Assembly: GCF_040054535.1 (NCBI RefSeq)
Contig: NC_090779.1
Location: 26,587,001 to 26,651,000 of the forward strand
DNA: 64,000 bases
From: Antennarius striatus
Lineage: Eukaryota; Chordata; Actinopteri; Lophiiformes; Antennariidae
Direction of reading: 5' to 3'
Position 1 is the first letter of the stretch. The number at the start of each line of letters is the position of its first letter. Shown here in pieces: positions 49,056 to 59,104 of the stretch. Position numbers and translations under genes: made by a program. The notes beneath the pieces were generated by a model. It worked only from the letters and a program-made list of their open reading frames with translations, did not search any database and was not told the origin of the DNA.

Positions 49056-49430
49056 AAAAAGGCATTTATTTATATAAATGTACAACATCGAGGTCATTGT
49101 GTCAATGGTGAATTATTTTAGCTTTTAACAGCATTTTATGTGAACATCTAGTTTTCCTTCAGGTTTGTAGGAAATATTTCTCTTTGTCATTTGGTCTTTG
49201 CTGACTGGAGCTCAGGTTTGGGTCCTGGTTCACTCACTACTATTCTCTTCCGCCTTTCTATGCACCGACACCGCGTCAGGTTCCTCGACAGTAACTTTTA
49301 CTGTACTTGGCAATAAAACCTTTTCTGATTCTGATTCTGATCCTGATCCTGGTTCTGCGTCTCCCTCCAGTAGTTAAAACGGGTACTACCGCTAAGAGCT
49401 ATTGGTCTGGTTCACCTGATGAAGTTTTAA
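49056..49430 (+). repeat. dispersed repeat, copy 1, with insertion
   Basis: Matches 51551-51790 (AACATCTAGTTTTCCTTCAG, TTGTCATTTGGTCTTTGCTG, ACTGGAGCTCAGGTTTGG, then AGTAGTTAAAACGGGTACTA). The second copy lacks about 135 bp present here (about 49229-49358), a LINE-like tail ending GGCAATAAAACCTTTTCTGA plus TTCTGA hexamers, bounded by TCCTGGTTC on both sides. The underlying repeat family is not identified. Confidence 0.7.
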
Positions 49431-50085
49431 TAGTTTGCTTTTTTAATCAGTTATGGATTAGGTGCTGCTAACGATGCTGCTGCTGATGCTAATGGTGATG
49501 ATGATGCCGGTGATGATGATGATGATGATACCAGGATCACTGGGGTCAGGACTTGTGTTAAATATTAAATCTGGTTTCTGGTTCTGGTTCCTGTTCTCCT
49601 TCATGTTCGCTGTGATTCTTCTGAAATATTCAGCTTTGGGTTTTATTCACGTTTTCAGGTGAGAGTGTTGTAATTGTTCAAGAATAAAATGAATCATCAT
49701 AAACACAACTTGTCTAATAAACAGTTCATGTTGGACGTGAACAACTTCTACTGCGCATGTGCGCTGCGTCGGTGGATTCAAGGAAATCAGACTAATGATG
49801 ACCAGCTGCAGCAGGAGCCGCGTGACCACGATGATTGGCTGATGGGTGGGCGTGGATTGGCTGATTGATCAGCGTGGATTGGCTGATGGGATGGCTTTAT
49901 GTCAAACTTGGCGTCTCCAACACAGGTGATGTCAGTTGGCGCGCAGAGTTCGGTCCAGCGCCTTCAGGTCAGCGTTAACGCGGGTTTCTCCTCCACGGCT
50001 CTGGAAGCTTCGCTTCAGGACGAGTTAAGATTCAAGCCTCTCGCTGCTCCAGCCTGAGTCTCTGATTGGCTGATTGTCTTTAACG
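49431..50085. other. no recognised gene; small (GAT)n tract
   Basis: A (GAT)n-like stretch lies at 49463-49530 and tandem TTGGCTGATGG pieces near 49834-49890. Nothing else is recognised. Confidence 0.45.
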
Positions 50086-50091
50086 CGCAGC

Positions 50092-50230
50092 ACCTGGAGC
50101 AGCAGCGACCCGGCGTCAGCCAGCAGGTGCGTAAAGCTGGCGTCAGCCAGCAGGTGCGTAAAGCTGGCGTCAGCCAGCAGGTGCGTAAAGCTGGCGTCAG
50201 CCAGCAGGTGCGTAAAGCTGGCGTCAGCCA
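50092..50230 (+). repeat. 27-bp minisatellite
   Basis: Five copies of GCGTCAGCCAGCAGGTGCGT plus AAAGCTG. The period is a multiple of three, so both strands stay open (ASASRCVKL and TPALRTCWL readings). Confidence 0.95.
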
Positions 50231-50750
50231 GTGTAGCATATAGAAAAAGTATTTCATTTCAACAAAAGTCTTCCGTTCTTTGTTTTTGAGCTTCATTCTT
50301 TTGTTCAAACGAGTGTTTTGTATTTTATTTTAAAGTTGTTCTTTTGGGGTCTCCGTTACCTTCGACCCGTGACGTCACTTCCTGGGACGCGAGCCCTTTC
50401 CAGTCACGTTCTGGCGATGAGGTGAGTTTGTGAAGTGCTCCCGTGTTGCATGTGGTATAAAAAGTCGGAAACCATGAAGAACGAAGATAGTGTTAGAAAG
50501 TAAGAGTTGGGTTTGATATTATCGAGTTTTTTGTCCCGAGTGAAGTGTTTGGTCAATGTTTAGAGAATGTGTATTTCGCGGGAAAAATTCAGGACAACCG
50601 CGGCAATTGTTTTCATGACATTTCCTGTGCTGCAGGTTGCTGCGCTCTGTCCCGCTTTGTGTGCGCAATTTGTGACCGTGTCTCTTCATTTGTGCAGAAT
50701 AAATACGCCAGCTGGGCTCAAACCATCACGTCCAGGGTCCTTATTACACA
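50231..50750 (+). mobile_element. candidate solo LTR
   Basis: Begins TGTAGCATATAG and ends TTATTACACA (TG...CA with TGTA/TACA ends). Inside are a full CRE TGACGTCA (about 50371), a TATA box (TATAAAAAG, about 50455) and a poly(A) signal AATAAATACG (about 50699) at LTR-like spacing. The edges are set only by these motifs; no flanking duplication is clear and no internal retroelement genes adjoin. It could instead be a host promoter. Confidence 0.35.
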
Positions 50751-50769
50751 ACGCCCCCACAGTCCCGGT

Positions 50770-50788
50770 CCGGGGGGGGGGGGGGGGG
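50770..50788 (+). repeat. poly(G) run
   Basis: About 19 consecutive G (CCCGGTCC before, CAGAGG after). Probable assembly-difficult site and potential G-quadruplex. Confidence 0.9.
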
Positions 50789-50789
50789 G

Positions 50790-51550
50790 CAGAGGAAGAC
50801 CCCTGAGCGCCTACCCCTCGTGGAAGCCTCCAGCAGCAGGTGAGTCCCTCCTGATGGGGGTGTTGGCTCATGGGGGGGCGGAACCAGTGGCCACCAGCCG
50901 TGTGGCGGTGCTCACGTTAACCTACCGGGCCCTCAGGTCCGGTACCGAGCTGGACCTGGGGTGACGTAGGCCTGCAGACACCGGTTGTTGGTCGGACTGA
51001 AACGTCCGCCCACCGTGTGAGGCCTTCACCCTGATGATTATTGATGATACCGCTGCTGGTTATTGATGATGATACCGCTGCTGGTTATTGATAAGGCTGC
51101 TGGTTATTGATGATAATACCAAGTCGTGTTAAATGTGACGTCACCTGACGTGACTGTATTGAAGTGAACTGACTGATAGATTAGTGTTAAGAAAACACAC
51201 CAGAATAGTTTAACAGTTGATCTTAAAAGACTCAAGATGTAAAGTGTGTGTTGTGTAAAGAAACTGGTTTACCTGTACAATGTGTTGTTGGTGACCACAT
51301 AACTTGGATGACAGATGCTCGTAGACTCATCGTTGGTCTCAGGAGCGACACTTTATTCACTGTCATTCACACACGTTACACTCTCAGCCATTCCGGTGTC
51401 CGGTCTCTTTACACTGTCCCGTATCACTCCGCCCACAAAGCATCACAGTACAACTGGCGGCACTATGTACTTCACAATGAAAGTCTTTGTCAACCTTTAC
51501 ATGTTCACTGTGGACACCAAAGACTATTTTAACTCTGAAATAACAAGAAC
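50790..51550. other. no recognised gene
   Basis: Contains three imperfect copies of CTGCTGGTTATTGATGATGA (about 51030-51120). The open frames at 50545-50964 and 51248-51532 are not recognised. Confidence 0.45.
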
Positions 51551-51800
51551 TAAAAAGCATTTACTTGCATAAATGTGTAACAAGTGGGTCATTGTGCAAA
51601 TTGAGCAGCATTTCAACTTTCTATAGTTTTTTGTGAACATTTAGTTTTCCTTCAGCTGTTCATGAAACATCTTTTTTTGTCATTTGGTCTTTGCTGACTG
51701 GAGCTCAGGTTTGGCTCGATGGTCCTTTGTCTCCCTCGAGTGGTTAAAATGAGTACTACAGCTAATGAACTGTTGGTTTCACCTGATCTAGTTTTATTGG
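51551..51800 (+). repeat. dispersed repeat, copy 2
   Basis: Uninterrupted counterpart of 49056-49430; see there. Confidence 0.7.
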
Positions 51801-52155
51801 TCTAAAGTTGTGTATCTTAGTTTTGTCTAATTATTGTTAGAGGTTGGGGGTAGGGGCTAGTTAGTTTGGGAGGGGGGCAGAGAGGGAAGAGTGCACCGAT
51901 GACTCAATCTCAAAGTACCTAAGAAGTGAAAGTTTAGTTACAAAAAGGATCATAAAAATTATCAATCCAATTAAAAACATGTTAAACCATTTTAATGAAA
52001 AATCAGTAGTCAAAGAATAGGAATACATTTTTTTTGTTTACACTATCTTAATTATGAAGACTCTAATTCTGAAAAACTAGGTTTTGAAATGACTAGTTTT
52101 TGAACCCAGCTAACTATGGATTTTAAAGGAACCAGGTTTAGAACTAACCAGCATC
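51801..52155. other. no recognised feature
   Basis: AT-rich non-coding sequence before the RTE remnant. Confidence 0.4.
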
Positions 52156-52157
52156 AC

Positions 52158-53115
52158 TGTGTGCAGGAGAGCAGGTGGAAAGGCAGTAGCTCTAGAATCT
52201 GAAGAACAGGATTCAGATTTACTGTGGTGTTAATGCGAAGAGAAACGGAGTAGGGGTCACTTTAAAATAAGGGTTAGCTAAGAGGGTCGTGTAGGTGGAA
52301 AGTGTCAGATCCAGTGATGAGGGGGAAACTTGACATTGAGGGTGTTGTATTTACGAGTGACTTTGGTTTAATTTCCAGGAAAAGAACCACAGATGCGTTA
52401 TTTGTCTTGATGTTAATGAAGTAGAGAGAAGGTCAGGAGGAGCTCCATGGTGTCTGTAGATCTAGAGAAAGAAAGACAGGGTACCCAGAGAGGAACTAGG
52501 GTCCTGCATGAAGTCTGGAGTGGCAGAGGTCTGTTAGAACAGTACAGGACATTAACGAGTTCAGCTGAACAGGTGAGGTGTGCTGCAGGTGTGAGGGAGT
52601 TCAACGTAGAGGTGGGACTGATCAGGGATCAGATCTGAGCCCCTTCCTGTTTGCAGTGGTGATGATGGGCTGACTGATGGAGTTGGACTGGATTACCTCA
52701 TGGACCATCATGTTCACAGATGACATTGTGAAAGCAGGGATCAGGTGGAGGAACATTCTTCCTTCTCCACTCCACTCATTAATGCACAGGTGCTGTTTTC
52801 CTCTCCATTGCATGCCACCACCTTTGTAAATGTTCCTCCACCTGCTCCGTGCAGATCAGTGTCATCTGTGAACATCATGGTCCATGGGGACTCCAGTCTA
52901 ACTTCATATGTCAGCCTATTACCTCCACTGCAAACAGGAAGGGGCTCAGATCTGATCCCTGATCAGTCCCACCTCTAACCACCTGTTTTGCTGCCCTCGT
53001 TCATGTCCTGTATTGTTCTAACGGACTTCTCTGCCAGTCCAGACCTCCTCATGCAGTCCCACACTTCCTCTCTGTCATAGACTTTCTGTAGATCTACAAA
53101 GACACCATGGAGCTT
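52158..53115. mobile_element. RTE LINE remnant in fold-back arrangement (copy 1)
   Basis: Begins with an endonuclease scrap (+, 52160-52330, VQ-x-TRWKGSS-like). Then come + strand RT pieces at 52360-52780 (GELHGVSVDLEKE-like region; GTDQGSDLSPFLF-type motif as GACTGATCAGGGATCAGATC; catalytic MFTDD from CATCATGTTCACAGATGACA). From about 52790 to 53115 the same RT segment returns on the minus strand (CATCTGTGAACATCATGGTC; AGACCTCCTCATGCAGTCCC). The two arms form a long inverted repeat. A second copy of the same arrangement is at 55140-56330. Confidence 0.75.
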
Positions 53116-53121
53116 CTCTTT

Positions 53122-53345
53122 TGGGGCAGTAGTGTCTCCGTTGTAGAGCAGACGCCTTGCGGTCAGACATTGGCGGTTCGAGTCCTGCTCCCACCAGCCA
53201 GTTTCAGAGTGGGAGGTGTCTGCTCACCTCCCGGTCACTGCCGAGGAGCCCTTGAGCGAGGCGCTGTCCCCCCACAACCTAATTTGCGGCGCGACCGTCA
53301 CTCAGCCTCCCCCTGTACTGGTTGTGGTACTAATGGCATGCCTAC
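53122..53345 (+). mobile_element. tRNA-derived SINE (relative of 3501-3898)
   Basis: B box GGTTCGAGTCC (53175-53185) is canonical; the head is TTGGGGCAGTAGTGTCTCCG. The body shares AGTGGGAGGTGTCTGCTCAC and GCGAGGCGCTGTCCCCCCAC with the copy at 3.5 kb. It starts directly at the end of the RTE fold-back arm. Confidence 0.75.
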
Positions 53346-54110
53346 AGGTCCCTAGTGTTAGGGTTAGATCCCTAACCCCTAGGGCTCATGGGAAGGTTAG
53401 CTTCCATTGGTTCCAGCTCTAAACACAGTGCTACATCCACACTCCACTGTCTGGGAGACGGATTTTATGCTAAATCCCTTTAGGGGCCAGAGCCATGTTC
53501 ATTTGGATCACCACACAAGTTTTGTGAGGTGACCCGATTGGGCCAGCTCAACAGGGGGAGTTGTTGGGAATTATCATTAAACAAATGGAAACGACCACAA
53601 AGCCCATCTGCTGACACAAACATGGATAATACACACTTTGTTCCTCGTCTACCACATCGTGTGAAGGGATACATACGGCAAACTGATCGTTGTTCAGTTA
53701 ACTTTGTTGGTACTACAACTTGTTTCATCACTGGAGACGCACCTCTAGACCGAGACCAAAGAACCTAGAGGGTTAGTGTTCATAGAAAAACCCTAAAGTG
53801 TGTGTGTGTCCCTCCCTCTGATTGTGGTGATGATGATGATGATGTGCTATTGATAATGCTGATGAAAGTGAATGCCTCAAAGATGATACTAATAATGATT
53901 ATGGTGATGAGGATGCCGATTAGGGTATCAATAATTAAGATGCTGATGAACATGATGCTGATACTGCTAACAATGATGGCGATGAGGTGATTGAGGTGAC
54001 GAGCAGTATTCGGTGTTTCATGTCCGAATCCATCACATACATCCATGGCCTAATATGTCCTCACATTTGTAGCCTAAAAAACAACCGGTCATGCTCTCGC
54101 GTCCCAACAG
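53346..54110. other. no recognised gene; (GAT)n-like stretch
   Basis: A telomere-like scrap (TAGGGTTAGATCCCTAACCC) at about 53353-53380, then a degenerate (GAT)n tract at about 53823-53990. The frame at 53529-53768 is not recognised. Confidence 0.45.
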
Positions 54111-54194
54111 GTATTGGGATCTCCCACATTATATAAAGTTGTCTTTGTATGATGTGGGAGATGCACCTGAGTAAGACTCCTGTATCAGAGCGGT

Positions 54195-54645
54195 CATCAG
54201 AGTGCGACTCGACATCGAAATGGCTTTTACTGCGGTCGTCAATTTCCTTGGACAGAAACCCGTCTCAGCCATCAAGGAGGAGTTCCACAGGATTGCAGGT
54301 GAGTCATGTGGAGATCTGTTAAATTAACTTAAAGTTATATCTGACATTGTGCTGCAACCTCAGACTTCAGTACCTGAGTTACTTTAATTTTTTATTAGGA
54401 TTTCCCGACATAACTGGCTGCATGGATGGCACCCCATCGAGGCTCCATCCTATAAATCCATCAACCCAAACGTGCAGGTACATGTAGATTGACTATTAAA
54501 ATGTTAGACTGAGTCATAGCTAAACTAACATCTGTCATTCTCTGCCCTGTCAAGATCATGTGTGGTGCTGAAATCCACATTTCTGAAGTGGAGGCAATGT
54601 ATGTTGGGTCGTTCCACGACTTCAGGATATACGGTGAGTCTTGCC
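54195..54645 (+). pseudogene. PIF/Harbinger transposase remnant (HARBI1-like) with introns
   Basis: Exon-like pieces: to 54298 (NFLGQKPVSAIKEEFHRIAG, donor GCAG|GTGAGT); from 54399 (acceptor TTTTTATTAG; FPDITGCMDGT, carrying the first catalytic Asp); then about 54552-54645 (IMCGAEIHISEVEAMYVGS and FHDFRIYGESCL, carrying the second Asp). These match the order in Harbinger transposases (GCIDGT ... VEA..GS.HDSRI). One base is missing after DGTP, breaking the frame, and the sequence runs directly into an RTE LINE at about 54650. Confidence 0.75.
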
Positions 54646-54647
54646 TG

Positions 54648-56330
54648 AAAGGTCTCTACAGGTTGGCCGGACAGAGGGATGGAGATGAGAAGGACGTGCA
54701 GCAGGTTAGGGTGATGAATAGAGATGGAAATGTGGCAACTAGTGCCAGTGTCCTGGGTAGATGGAAGGAATACTCTGAGGAGATGAGGAAAATCAGAAAA
54801 AGGGAGGGTGGAAGATGCAAGTGTGGTGGACCAGGAAGTAGCGGTGATCAGCAAGTGTGAAGGTAGAAGGGCACTAAAGAGGAAGGAACGGGAGGGCAGT
54901 TGGTCTGGATGGCATTCCTGGAGGTACAGAACCTTCTCCTGGGTGGCTGTGGAGTTTTTGACCAGGTTGTTCAACAGAATTTTAGCGGCTGAGAAGATGC
55001 CTGAGGAATGGAGGAAGAGTGTGCTGGTTCCCATTTTTAGGAACAAGGGTCGTCTGCTGAGTTGTGGGAACTATGGAGGGATACATTTGATGAATCCCAC
55101 GATGAAGTTGTGGGTAACGAGTGGTAGAAGGTAGTTAGGACAGATGTGAGTATTTACAGGTGACTTTGGTTTAATTTCCAGGAAAAGAACCACAGATGCA
55201 TTCTTTTCCTTGAGGATGTTTATGAAGTACAGAGAAGGTCAGGAGGAGCTCCATGGTGTCTGTAGATCTAGAGAAAGAATGACAGGGTACCCAGAGAGGA
55301 ACTGGGGTCCTGCATGAAGTCTGGAGTGGCAGAGGTCCATTAGAACAGTACAGGACATGAACGAGTTCAGCTGAACAGGTGAGGTGTGCTGCAGGTGTGA
55401 GGGAGTTCAACGTAGAGGTGGGACTGATCAGGGATCAGATCTGAGCCCCTTCCTGTTTGCAGTGGTGATGATGGGCTGACTGATGGAGTTGGACTGGATT
55501 ACCTCATGGACCATCATGTTCACAGATGACATTGTGAAAGCAGGGATCAGGTGGAGGAACATTCTTCCTTCTCCACTCATTAATGCACAGGTGCTGTTTT
55601 CCTCTCCATCGCATGCCACCACCTTTCTAAATGTTCCTCCACCTGCTCCATTCAGATCAGTGTCATCTGTGAACATCATGGTCCATGTGGAATCCAGTCT
55701 AACTTCATGTCAGCCTATTTCCTCCACTTTAAACAGGAAGGGGCTCAGATCTGATCCCTGATCAGTTCTACCTCTACCTCGAACCCCTCCCTCACACCTG
55801 CAGCACACCTCACCTGTTCTGCTGCCCTCGTTCATGTCCTGTATTGTTCTAACGGACTTCTCTGCCAGTCCAGACCTCCTCATGCAGTCCCACACTTCCT
55901 CTCTGTCATAAACTTTCTCTAGATGTACAAAGACACCATGGAGCTCCTTCTGACCTTCTCTGTACCTCATTAACATTCTCAAGGCATCTAATGCATCTGT
56001 GCTCCTTTTCCTGGGAATGAAACCATATTGTTGCTCGTAAATACTCCCATCTGTCCTAACTCTACCCTTTACCATTTGTTCCAAGAACTTCATTGTGTGA
56101 CTCTTCAACTCTATCCTTCTAGTGTTTCTACAACTCTGCACGTCACCTTTGTTCCTAAAAATGGGAACCAGCACACTTCCTCCATTCCTCAGGCTTCTTC
56201 TCAGCCGCTAGAACTCTGTTGAACAACCTGGTCAAAAACTCCAGTCACCTCTCAGAGAAGGTTCCATACCTCCAGGAATGTCTTCCAGATCAATTGCCTT
56301 CCTCTTCCTTCCTCTTCAGTGCTATTTAGT
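54648..56330. mobile_element. RTE LINE remnant in fold-back arrangement (copy 2)
   Basis: The + strand part (54648-55590) covers the end of the endonuclease-RT linker (GRWKEYSEEMRK), the RT start (FLTRLFNRILAAEKMPEEWR, KSVLVPIFRNKG) and the stretch up to MFTDD. The minus-strand part (56330 to about 55590) covers the overlapping region LVPIFRNKG, QYGFIPRKRSTDALDALRML, WDCMRRSGLAEKSVRTIQDM, DQGSDLSPFLF and MFTDD again. The two meet tail to tail just after the catalytic motif, near 55590. Frames are broken in both. Confidence 0.75.
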
Positions 56331-56690
56331 GGTAGATTTGTTTCATCTCATCAAGGAAAATATGGTCTAAGACTATTTCTTTGAAATTGTGTAGAAAAAT
56401 TTATTTTGAAAAGGAGGGTAACATACCATTCAAGAACCAGTTACCAGGGAAGAGATTATGTAAAACCAAAGAACAAGTATGAACCAGTTTATGAAGAGGA
56501 GCTAAACTCTGCATACATGCAGTGCTTGTATGTCATCCCATGATGCACATAGTTATTCAGCACTTTGTTGCATTGATTGTAGTTTGGCAAAATATATTTT
56601 TTAAACGATTGCAAGATACTGCCGCTGTCTGTACTTCTGCTCCACAGGTGGGGAACACGCATGGAAGACAGGAAACCCAAAGGCCTGAAC
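56331..56690. other. no recognised feature
   Basis: AT-rich non-coding sequence leading to the LINE end. Confidence 0.4.
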
Positions 56691-57000
56691 CCCCCCCCCC
56701 CCCCTTCAGTGGCTGGAGCTCGACTAAAAGTGGCAGATGGGACAGATGGAATTGCAGTCAATCTCCTTTTCTTGCCCTTCTCTATCCCCACTCTATTTCC
56801 TTTCCCACCCAACCGGTCAAGGCGGATGACCGTCCCCCAGAGCCTGGGTCCTGCCCGGAGTTTCTTCCTCAATGAGGGAGTTTTTCCCCGCCGCTGTCGC
56901 TTCTGCTTGCTCTGGTGGGTCTTGTTGGGTTTGTCTGTTAAAGCGCTTTGAAATGTTGATGTGATAAAGCGCTATACAAATAAAAGTTTATTGAACTAAT
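56690..57000 (+). mobile_element. L2-like LINE 3' end
   Basis: + strand counterpart of 7545-7735: TTTCCCACCCAACCGGTCAA, CCGGAGTTTCTTCCTCAATG, AAGCGCTTTGAAATGTTGAT, ending GCGCTATACAAATAAAAGTT. Strongly 5'-truncated and non-coding. A poly(C) run (about 56690-56704) sits at its start. Confidence 0.75.
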
Positions 57001-57254
57001 TTTGGCTGTATTTTTCTGAGAAATGACCTTTATCTTGTGGTTTCTGACATGGAGACGCCCTTTGTCGAGACTCTTCATGCTTTTCAAGTTGTTGAAAGTA
57101 AGCGGAAGGTTTTGGTGATTACACCCCATGATGTGGGATACTTCAAGACCTTTTTAATGTCCAAACTAGGTTTTAAACTAAATTGGTTTTAAAGTAACTG
57201 GGTTTTGAACTAATTAACCCTGGAGGTTTAGAACAAAAAGTAGGGTCTAAACTA
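57001..57254. other. no recognised feature
   Basis: Short spacer with repeated TTTTAAACTAA-type phrases. Confidence 0.35.
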
Positions 57255-57600
57255 ACTAGGTTTTCAAGTTTATTTCTAATCTAGCCCAAATTCACATAAA
57301 ATGTCTCAAAGGGCTTTACAATCTGCACATGGACTATATCCCTCTGACCTTTGTGTACTGCGTGTAGTACGACTCTCACATCGGATAAGGAACAAATCTC
57401 TTCAAAAAACCCTTTTAACAAGGGAAAAAAAAATGGATGGGAAAAACCTCAGGAAGACTACAGAGGAGGGACCCGTCTCCCAGGAGAGAAGAAGCAATCC
57501 ATCCAGATGCTGATCCATCCAGTAGAGACCACCAGCCGATGAAGCAGACTGAGGTCACCGATAGCCAATAATCCACCACACAAAGGCCTGAGAGAGACAA
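57255..57600 (-). mobile_element. L2-like LINE 3' UTR fragment
   Basis: Related to 41119-41180 and longer. CAAGTTTATTTCTAATCTAG, TGTCTCAAAGGGCTTTACAA and AACCTCAGGAAGACTACAGA are phrases typical of fish L2-type 3' ends read from the opposite strand. No protein remnant. Confidence 0.6.
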
Positions 57601-57905
57601 CAGGAGAGACGGAGCAAGGGCGAGATTGACTGTCTATTATTTATGATTGTTTGTTTACATTGTTTGGACTTTTACGTCAATGCCTCTTTATGTGCTTTCA
57701 ATTGTTGCTTGAGAATGAATAAAGTTTTTTTAATTGAATATGAATTTTGTTTTATAAATCAGGGTTGTTGTAAAGGTTGACTTTAGGATAGGTTAAGGTT
57801 CAGGGGTTTAGAGGCTGTGGGACAGATTAGGGGTTTGAGGGTTACAGGGTTAGGGTTTGGGGTTTAATGGTTAGGGGTCAGGGGTATCACGTGAAGCTCT
57901 CCGGT
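57601..57905. other. non-coding; telomere-like scraps
   Basis: GGTTAGGGT-type degenerate repeats at about 57780-57885; nothing else seen. Confidence 0.45.
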
Positions 57906-57913
57906 GCGGCATA

Positions 57914-58016
57914 CCTGAACCCGGTGTGGTTCAGGACGCTCCTGGCCTCGTCACTCCAACCAGAGACTCTTTGTTGACAGACACCAGCTGGTCGCCCACC
58001 TGCAGCCTGCAGTCCT
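57914..58016 (-). pseudogene. possible PDZ-domain exon, frameshifted
   Basis: On the minus strand an excellent acceptor (TTTGTTGTATTTCAG) precedes about 100 nt reading DCRLQVGDQLVSVNKESLVG, typical of the middle of a PDZ domain. The continuation DEARSVLNHTGFR is in a different frame, and then comes a donor-like CAG|GTATGC. The frame break falls in GGAGTGACGAG and equals a loss of 2 nt or a gain of 1. It could be an exon of a minus-strand gene with a sequencing error, or a decayed exon. The parent gene is not identified and no other exon of it was found in the window. Confidence 0.4.
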
Positions 58017-58077
58017 GAAATACAACAAACACACAGATGGACAAGGTCCAGAGGAACACTCAGGTGTCTGTTGTTCA

Positions 58078-58272
58078 CCATCATCACCATCATCATCATC
58101 ACCATCAACTTCATCACCATCATCATCACCATCATCATCACCATCATCATCACCATCATCGTCACCATCATCACCATCATCATCATCGCCATCACCATCA
58201 TCATCATCATCATCATCGCCATCATCACCATCATCATCGCCATCACCATCATCATCACCATCACCATCATCA
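58078..58272 (+). repeat. (CAT/CAC)n trinucleotide array
   Basis: About 65 trinucleotides of ATC/ACC with a few GTC. Poly-His, poly-Ile/Thr and poly-Asp/Gly frames on both strands are repeat artefacts. Confidence 0.95.
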
Positions 58273-58469
58273 GAGCGTAGTCTCTCTGTGGGGCAGGAAC
58301 CTACAAACAACAGACCATTTCTATGTGAAGTGGTAAGAGCTGAGATTGATGACGACTGATGATGTCATCGATCATTTGTGGGTTTTTTAAATTTTATATA
58401 CAATATTGATCATCGAAGGGAAATTAGTGATTGCACATTCTGAAACTGTTCTAGTCATGTGTGCTCAGT

Positions 58470-58672
58470 GTGTACACACTCTAACACACACACTGAGGGG
58501 GTCTTTAGGCATGCAGTGGGGAGTGGGGGGGTAGAGTGGCCCGCAGCTCTGTCCTCATGAGCAACTTGTAAAGGGGACGGCGCCTTGCTCAAGGGCGCCT
58601 CACTCAAGGGCGCCTCAGCAGTGCTCTGGGGGTGAGCTGACACCCCCACTGTCAGCTCACACTACAGGTGTC
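58470..58672 (-). mobile_element. SINE fragment
   Basis: Minus-strand body of the SINE at 3501. Shared phrases on the + strand are GGGTGAGCTGACACCCCCAC, GACGGCGCCTTGCTCAAGGG and GGGTCTTTAGGCATGCAGT. A short tandem duplication CTCAAGGGCGCCTCA lies at about 58586-58618. The promoter head is missing. Confidence 0.65.
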
Positions 58673-58679
58673 TGGGTCA

Positions 58680-59100
58680 CGTTCTGTGGCTGCTCTGTGC
58701 TGACGTCAGCTGTCCTAAGTCGTCTGTGACGTCATAACGCTTTGTTCCATACTAACAGGTTAGTGCTGATAAACTAAGGTAACGTTAACCATCTGTCAGC
58801 AGAAGGCGCACCTGGAGTCGTGACGTCACATGTTAACACACGGTCGAAAATCCAATAGTTTCCCCTCCATCCACGCGTGCCGTCATCACAGCGTCGATCC
58901 ACGTCACAGCTCCGACAGCGGCAGGTTCGAGGACCAGGGACTGGGGACAGAGAGCGAGGACCGGGACCGAGCACCGAGGACTGGGGACCGAGGACAGGGA
59001 GTGAGGACGGGTTCCATGTCAGGTTTCTGCAGTGGCTCTGACCCAGAAGGTCTAAGTTCTAAAGGTCTTGAATTCTAAAGACATCCGTGCGATTTCTGCA
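58680..59100. other. no recognised gene
   Basis: Contains a short GGGACCGAG/GAGGAC tandem at about 58925-59010. Nothing else recognised. Confidence 0.4.
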
Positions 59101-59104
59101 CGTT

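Noticed and set aside
57887-58336. Poly-His, poly-Met and poly-Asp frames
   Set aside because: Readings through the (CAT)n array; only the small PDZ-like segment at 57914-58016 has real coding character.
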